The position numbers and the translations under genes are program-made. Under the pieces are notes generated by a model. It was not told where the DNA came from. It ran no database searches and saw nothing but the letters and a program-made list of their open reading frames with translations. From JANQUM01 sp047630355 (lineage in GTDB: Bacteria > Bacteroidota > Bacteroidia > Cytophagales > Spirosomataceae), in contig JBLHXN010000063.1 in NCBI GenBank assembly GCA_047630355.1, positions 1 to 19,421 of the forward strand: a stretch of DNA of 19,421 bases, read 5' to 3'. Positions 16,637 to 19,421 of the stretch are shown piece after piece; the stretch's first letter is position 1; every line of letters begins with the position of its first letter.

Positions 16637-16837
16637 TAATACGTTCTCTTGCGGGGAAAAGAAGGTTGCAAATGTGAATTACTTAGGGGCGTTTTGAATT
16701 CAAAAATTCCTGCGGAATAGAAAACGGTTTGATTCAAATCATCGCATTTTTTTTCAAAAACTAATAAAGTGAAGCGTCAGCTCGGAAAAATCGTTCTGAT
16801 AGTTATCGGAAGTGTAAATAAAAACAAAATAAATATC

Positions 16838-17143
16838 ATGATTAAATTAACTGTACTCTACGGACATCCAACTGATTCCGCTGCTTTTGAGCAGTACTAT
16901 GCCAATACACACATGCCTTTAGTGGGTAAAATAAATGGTATTGCAAAAGCAGAAGCTACCAAGTTTATGGACGAAGCTGACGGCAGCAAGGCGGCATTTT
17001 ACCGCATGGCGGAGCTTTGGTTTGCCGATATGGACGCACTACAAGCCGGAATGGGATCACCGGAAGGACAAGCCACGGCAGCAGACATCGCCAATTTCGC
17101 CACCGGCGGCGTTACTATGGTAACTGGTGCGGTTGAGCAGTAA
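16838..17143 (+). CDS. EthD family protein
   Basis: A 101-residue ferredoxin-like-fold (dimeric alpha-beta barrel) protein. Recognisable features are IKLTVLYGHPTDSAAFEQYY at the N-terminus, THMPLVGKI with its conserved His-Met-Pro, the central YRMAELWFADMDALQAGMGSPEGQ, and FATGGVTMVTG at the end. I chose the ATG at 16838 over an earlier in-frame GTG (16769): the extra 23 residues are Lys/Asn-rich and unlike the family, and the family is normally ~100 residues. EthD was named for an accessory role in ether-compound degradation; most relatives have no assigned function. It ends at a strong hairpin terminator. Confidence 0.88.
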   Translation: MIKLTVLYGHPTDSAAFEQYYANTHMPLVGKINGIAKAEATKFMDEADGSKAAFYRMAELWFADMDALQAGMGSPEGQATAADIANFATGGVTMVTGAVEQ

Positions 17144-17200
17144 ACCTGCAAGCCAATTAATCTTTTTTGAGTAAATATTTTCGTTTTACCCACACTAATA

Positions 17201-17234
17201 ATGCTCAATTGTTCAAGTACAGTTGGGCATTTTT
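17201..17234 (+). terminator. Rho-independent terminator after the EthD gene
   Basis: ATGCTCAATTGT (17201-17212) pairs with ACAGTTGGGCAT (17219-17230) over 12 positions, two of them G-U, around a 6-base loop. A run of five T follows. It lies 58 bases after the EthD stop. Confidence 0.78.
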
Positions 17235-17306
17235 ATGATTCTTAAACTCTTTTTACGTAATTCAGATGCTTGTATTATTTACAGTACTAAGAAAATATCA
17301 AATAAC

Positions 17307-17759
17307 ATGACATTACAAGACGCGTGTAACTTTTTTGAAAATTTAAAAACAGAAACAACCATAAAGTCTGAAATGAAGGTTTACGGAAAGTTTAATTATA
17401 TATTATCCGAATTGAAAACAAGAGAGTTCTCGAAGAGTGAAATTCAATCTATTGAAAGTGAACTTGAAAGTTTTAATTTAACATCGAAACCTGACAACAG
17501 AAAAAGGTACTTTAAAAAAGCATTAACTATTTTTGAAAAATACTTGAGGGATACGTTTTCTTTGACTCCCAAAGACCATTACACAAAACTATATGGAGGA
17601 TTAGGGTTGTCTTTTGGCCTTCTTTTTGGAGTTGTATTTTTATCAAGTTGGGAGCGATCTTTAGGCATATCCTTAGGTTTGATTTTCGGAATGGTTATCG
17701 GCTCAATTACTGGAAAATCTTTAGACACGAAAGCTGTAAATGAAGGCAGGGTTTTGTAA
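17307..17759 (+). CDS. small membrane protein of unknown function
   Basis: A 150-residue protein, not assigned to a named family, though it resembles hypothetical proteins common in Flavobacteriia. The first ~95 residues are charged and helical, opening MTLQDACNFFENLKTE and including a Lys/Arg-rich KRYFKKALTIFEKYLRDTF. Two short transmembrane helices follow, separated by WERS; both are glycine-rich at regular spacing (GLGLSFGLLFGVVFLSS and LGISLGLIFGMVIGSITG), which suggests packed helices. The start is taken at ATG 17307, because the earlier in-frame ATG at 17235 sits directly at the end of the upstream terminator and adds an unrelated-looking N-terminus. No ribosome site is evident, as is usual in this phylum. 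Function unknown. Confidence 0.7.
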   Translation: MTLQDACNFFENLKTETTIKSEMKVYGKFNYILSELKTREFSKSEIQSIESELESFNLTSKPDNRKRYFKKALTIFEKYLRDTFSLTPKDHYTKLYGGLGLSFGLLFGVVFLSSWERSLGISLGLIFGMVIGSITGKSLDTKAVNEGRVL

Positions 17760-17920
17760 ATAAAAACGAATGTCAGACGTGAGAATTTTACATAAAATTG
17801 AAATACTTATAAGCTATTTGAGTTAATTAGCCTTGTATAAGTCAGTGCCTACTAAACAATTTACTACCTGAATAGATATATAAAAGGGTATGTCCTAAAA
17901 CCAAACAACCATCAACCCGT

Positions 17921-19421
17921 ATGAAAATCAAAAATGTTTTTGTCGTCTTGTTATTCACCTTGTTGCAGGTCAATGTATTCGCTCAAGAAAAAACGCCACT
18001 TGAACTAACAGACCTGTTTAATATGGAGTATGTCTCTGATCCTCAGATTTCTCCCGATGGTTCGCAGATTGTACTCGTCAGAAATTTCAAAGACATCATG
18101 ACCGACCGCGATTATTCTAACCTCTGGATTAGCAATGCCGATGGCACACGTGTTCGGCAACTAACCCAAGGCAACCAGCGTGACTATGCTCCTCGGTGGT
18201 CTAATGACGGCAAAAAACTGGCTTTCCTCTCCAACCAAGACGATGAGAAAGTTAAACTATATCTCCTTTACCCTGATACCCGTGAAACCATCACGTTGAC
18301 CAATACGGCAATCCCGCCGAGTGCAGTTGCCTGGAGTTCGGATGATACGCAGTTGGCGTTCACTCAATTTGTACCCGAAGCAAAGAAGTCACTACTCACA
18401 CTTCCGGCAAAACCTGAAGGAGCTGAGTGGAATGCTCCGCCGATTTACATCGACGAACTGAATTACCGGGCAGATGGATCAGGATTTAAGAAGCCGGGAA
18501 AAACTCAGATTTTCACGTTAGGAATAGATGGCGGCACGCCCCGGCAACGAACTTCTGCGGCAAAGAATCACGGAAGTCCGATTTGGGCAAAAGATGGTCA
18601 AAGCCTATTTTTCTCGGCAAACCTACACGATAATAATGAGCTTGAACCCAATAATTCAGAGGTTTATCAACTTGATTTAAAGTCGGGAAATGTAAAAGCA
18701 CTCACCTCACGTTTTGGGCCGGATGCGAATCCCGTATTTTCTCCCAACGGCAAAAAGATAGCTTACCTGGGTAATGAAGATACTTTTCAAGGCTATCAAG
18801 TCACCAATTTATATGTAATGAATATGGATGGAAGCGATATTAAAAACCTTTCATCAAGCCTCGACAGAGATGCGGCCAACCCACAATGGGAAGGCAACGG
18901 ACAAGGGATCTATTTTCAATACGATGAATTTGGTGACACCAAAGTCGGTCACGTAACGCTCGCTGGTAAAATCAAAACGGTGGTTGAAGGCTTGGGCGGC
19001 TTAGAATTGGGCAGACCCTACAACGCCGGAACATTCACCGTTTCTAATAATAATAGTATTGCCTTTACTCAAGGCGGTGCCGAACATCCCGCCGACTTGG
19101 CCGTTTGGAATGCGGGCAAAACCAAGCGAATCACGGCGGTGAATGACGACCTTTTTGCTTTTCGAAAAATTGGTAAAACTGAGGAAATTGAGTGGGAATC
19201 TTCCTACGATAAAAAACGAATGCAAGGCTGGGTCGTGACGCCACCCGATTTTGACCCGACGAAAAAATACCCCTTTATTTTAGAAATTCACGGCGGGCCA
19301 TTTGCCATGTACGGGCCGTCATTTGCGTACGAAATTCAGTCCTATGCAGCTGCGGGTTACGTCGTGCTTTATGCCAATCCACGTGGTAGCACGGGCTACG
19401 GGCAGGAGTTCGGAAATTCGA
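17921..19421 (+). CDS. secreted S9 family peptidase (dipeptidyl-peptidase-like), 3' truncated by window end
   Basis: The frame is open from ATG 17921 to the end of the window (500 complete codons). It begins with a signal peptide (hydrophobic 5-18, likely cut after VFA at 21). Residues ~25-400 form a TolB/WD40-like beta-propeller, with repeated blocks such as DPQISPDGSQIVLVR, PRWSNDGKKLAFLSN, PVFSPNGKKIAYLGN and PQWEGNGQGIYFQYD. The alpha/beta hydrolase domain then starts, with HGGP at 457-460 and NPRGSTGYG at 486-494, the segment that precedes the catalytic GxSxGG. The nucleophile Ser, Asp and His lie beyond the window, so activity cannot be judged. The family cleaves dipeptides or peptides in the periplasm. 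Confidence 0.92.
   Translation, partial: MKIKNVFVVLLFTLLQVNVFAQEKTPLELTDLFNMEYVSDPQISPDGSQIVLVRNFKDIMTDRDYSNLWISNADGTRVRQLTQGNQRDYAPRWSNDGKKLAFLSNQDDEKVKLYLLYPDTRETITLTNTAIPPSAVAWSSDDTQLAFTQFVPEAKKSLLTLPAKPEGAEWNAPPIYIDELNYRADGSGFKKPGKTQIFTLGIDGGTPRQRTSAAKNHGSPIWAKDGQSLFFSANLHDNNELEPNNSEVYQLDLKSGNVKALTSRFGPDANPVFSPNGKKIAYLGNEDTFQGYQVTNLYVMNMDGSDIKNLSSSLDRDAANPQWEGNGQGIYFQYDEFGDTKVGHVTLAGKIKTVVEGLGGLELGRPYNAGTFTVSNNNSIAFTQGGAEHPADLAVWNAGKTKRITAVNDDLFAFRKIGKTEEIEWESSYDKKRMQGWVVTPPDFDPTKKYPFILEIHGGPFAMYGPSFAYEIQSYAAAGYVVLYANPRGSTGYGQEFGNS

Noticed and set aside
16706..16718. ATTCC-TGC-GGAAT hairpin downstream of the MFS gene
   Set aside because: Only a 5-bp stem with a 3-base loop and no following T-run, so not a credible terminator.
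16769..16837. Earlier GTG start for the EthD protein
   Set aside because: The added 23 residues are Lys/Asn-rich and unlike the family; ATG 16838 gives the usual length.
17223..17306. Earlier start (TTG 17223 or ATG 17235) for the small membrane protein
   Set aside because: TTG 17223 lies inside the terminator stem and ATG 17235 directly after its T-run; the ATG at 17307 begins the family-like sequence.

Overview
The window looks like a chromosomal segment of a Bacteroidota bacterium, most likely a Cytophagales-type genome. The clues are a secreted adhesin-like protein with a coathanger-stack/LamG layout, a large secreted M16 zinc protease, a secreted S9 dipeptidyl-peptidase-like enzyme, a loose lipobox on a lipoprotein, AT-rich spacers and mostly weak or absent Shine-Dalgarno sequences. 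No rRNA, tRNA, CRISPR array or intact insertion sequence was seen. Assignment is by eye from protein motifs; no database search was run.

Layout. 2-730: the 3' end of a LamG-containing surface or secreted protein. 950-3751: a secreted M16 metalloprotease, followed by a near-perfect intrinsic terminator (3771-3798). 3799-4352: about 550 bases without a gene, holding a long-armed inverted repeat and probably the leader of the next operon. 4353-10825: six tightly packed plus-strand genes that match, in content and order, the ebo cluster (eboA-eboB-eboC-eboD-eboE-eboF). 10899-11567 (minus): an SGNH arylesterase/lipase lipoprotein, divergent from 11602-14828, an ABC ATPase plus FtsX-type permease. 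This is the same local arrangement as tesA/ybbA/ybbP in Escherichia coli. 14843-15150 (minus): a frameshifted remnant resembling the end of a Vsr/DUF559-type endonuclease. 15368-16636: a spinster-type MFS transporter. 16838-17143: a small EthD-family protein with its own terminator. 17307-17759: a small two-helix membrane protein. 17921 to the window end: the N-terminal 500 codons of an S9 peptidase, cut before its catalytic serine.

The centrepiece is the ebo cluster. It was first named from eustigmatophyte algal plastids, occurs patchily in cyanobacteria, Bacteroidota and other bacteria, and its product is still not defined. Work on scytonemin-making cyanobacteria linked it to delivery of a precursor to the periplasm. 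Here it encodes a helical protein (EboA), a TatD-type metal hydrolase (EboB), a UbiA-type membrane prenyltransferase (EboC), a sugar-phosphate cyclase related to dehydroquinate synthase (EboD), a xylose-isomerase-like TIM-barrel protein (EboE) and an alkaline-phosphatase-superfamily protein (EboF). Four genes are coupled by overlaps of 1, 11 and 4 bases. The set suggests a small cyclic polyol that is made, prenylated at the membrane and processed, but this is inference. Several active-site departures in EboC and EboF, and an AT-rich, AGA-rich codon style compared with the neighbours, are the observations most worth following.
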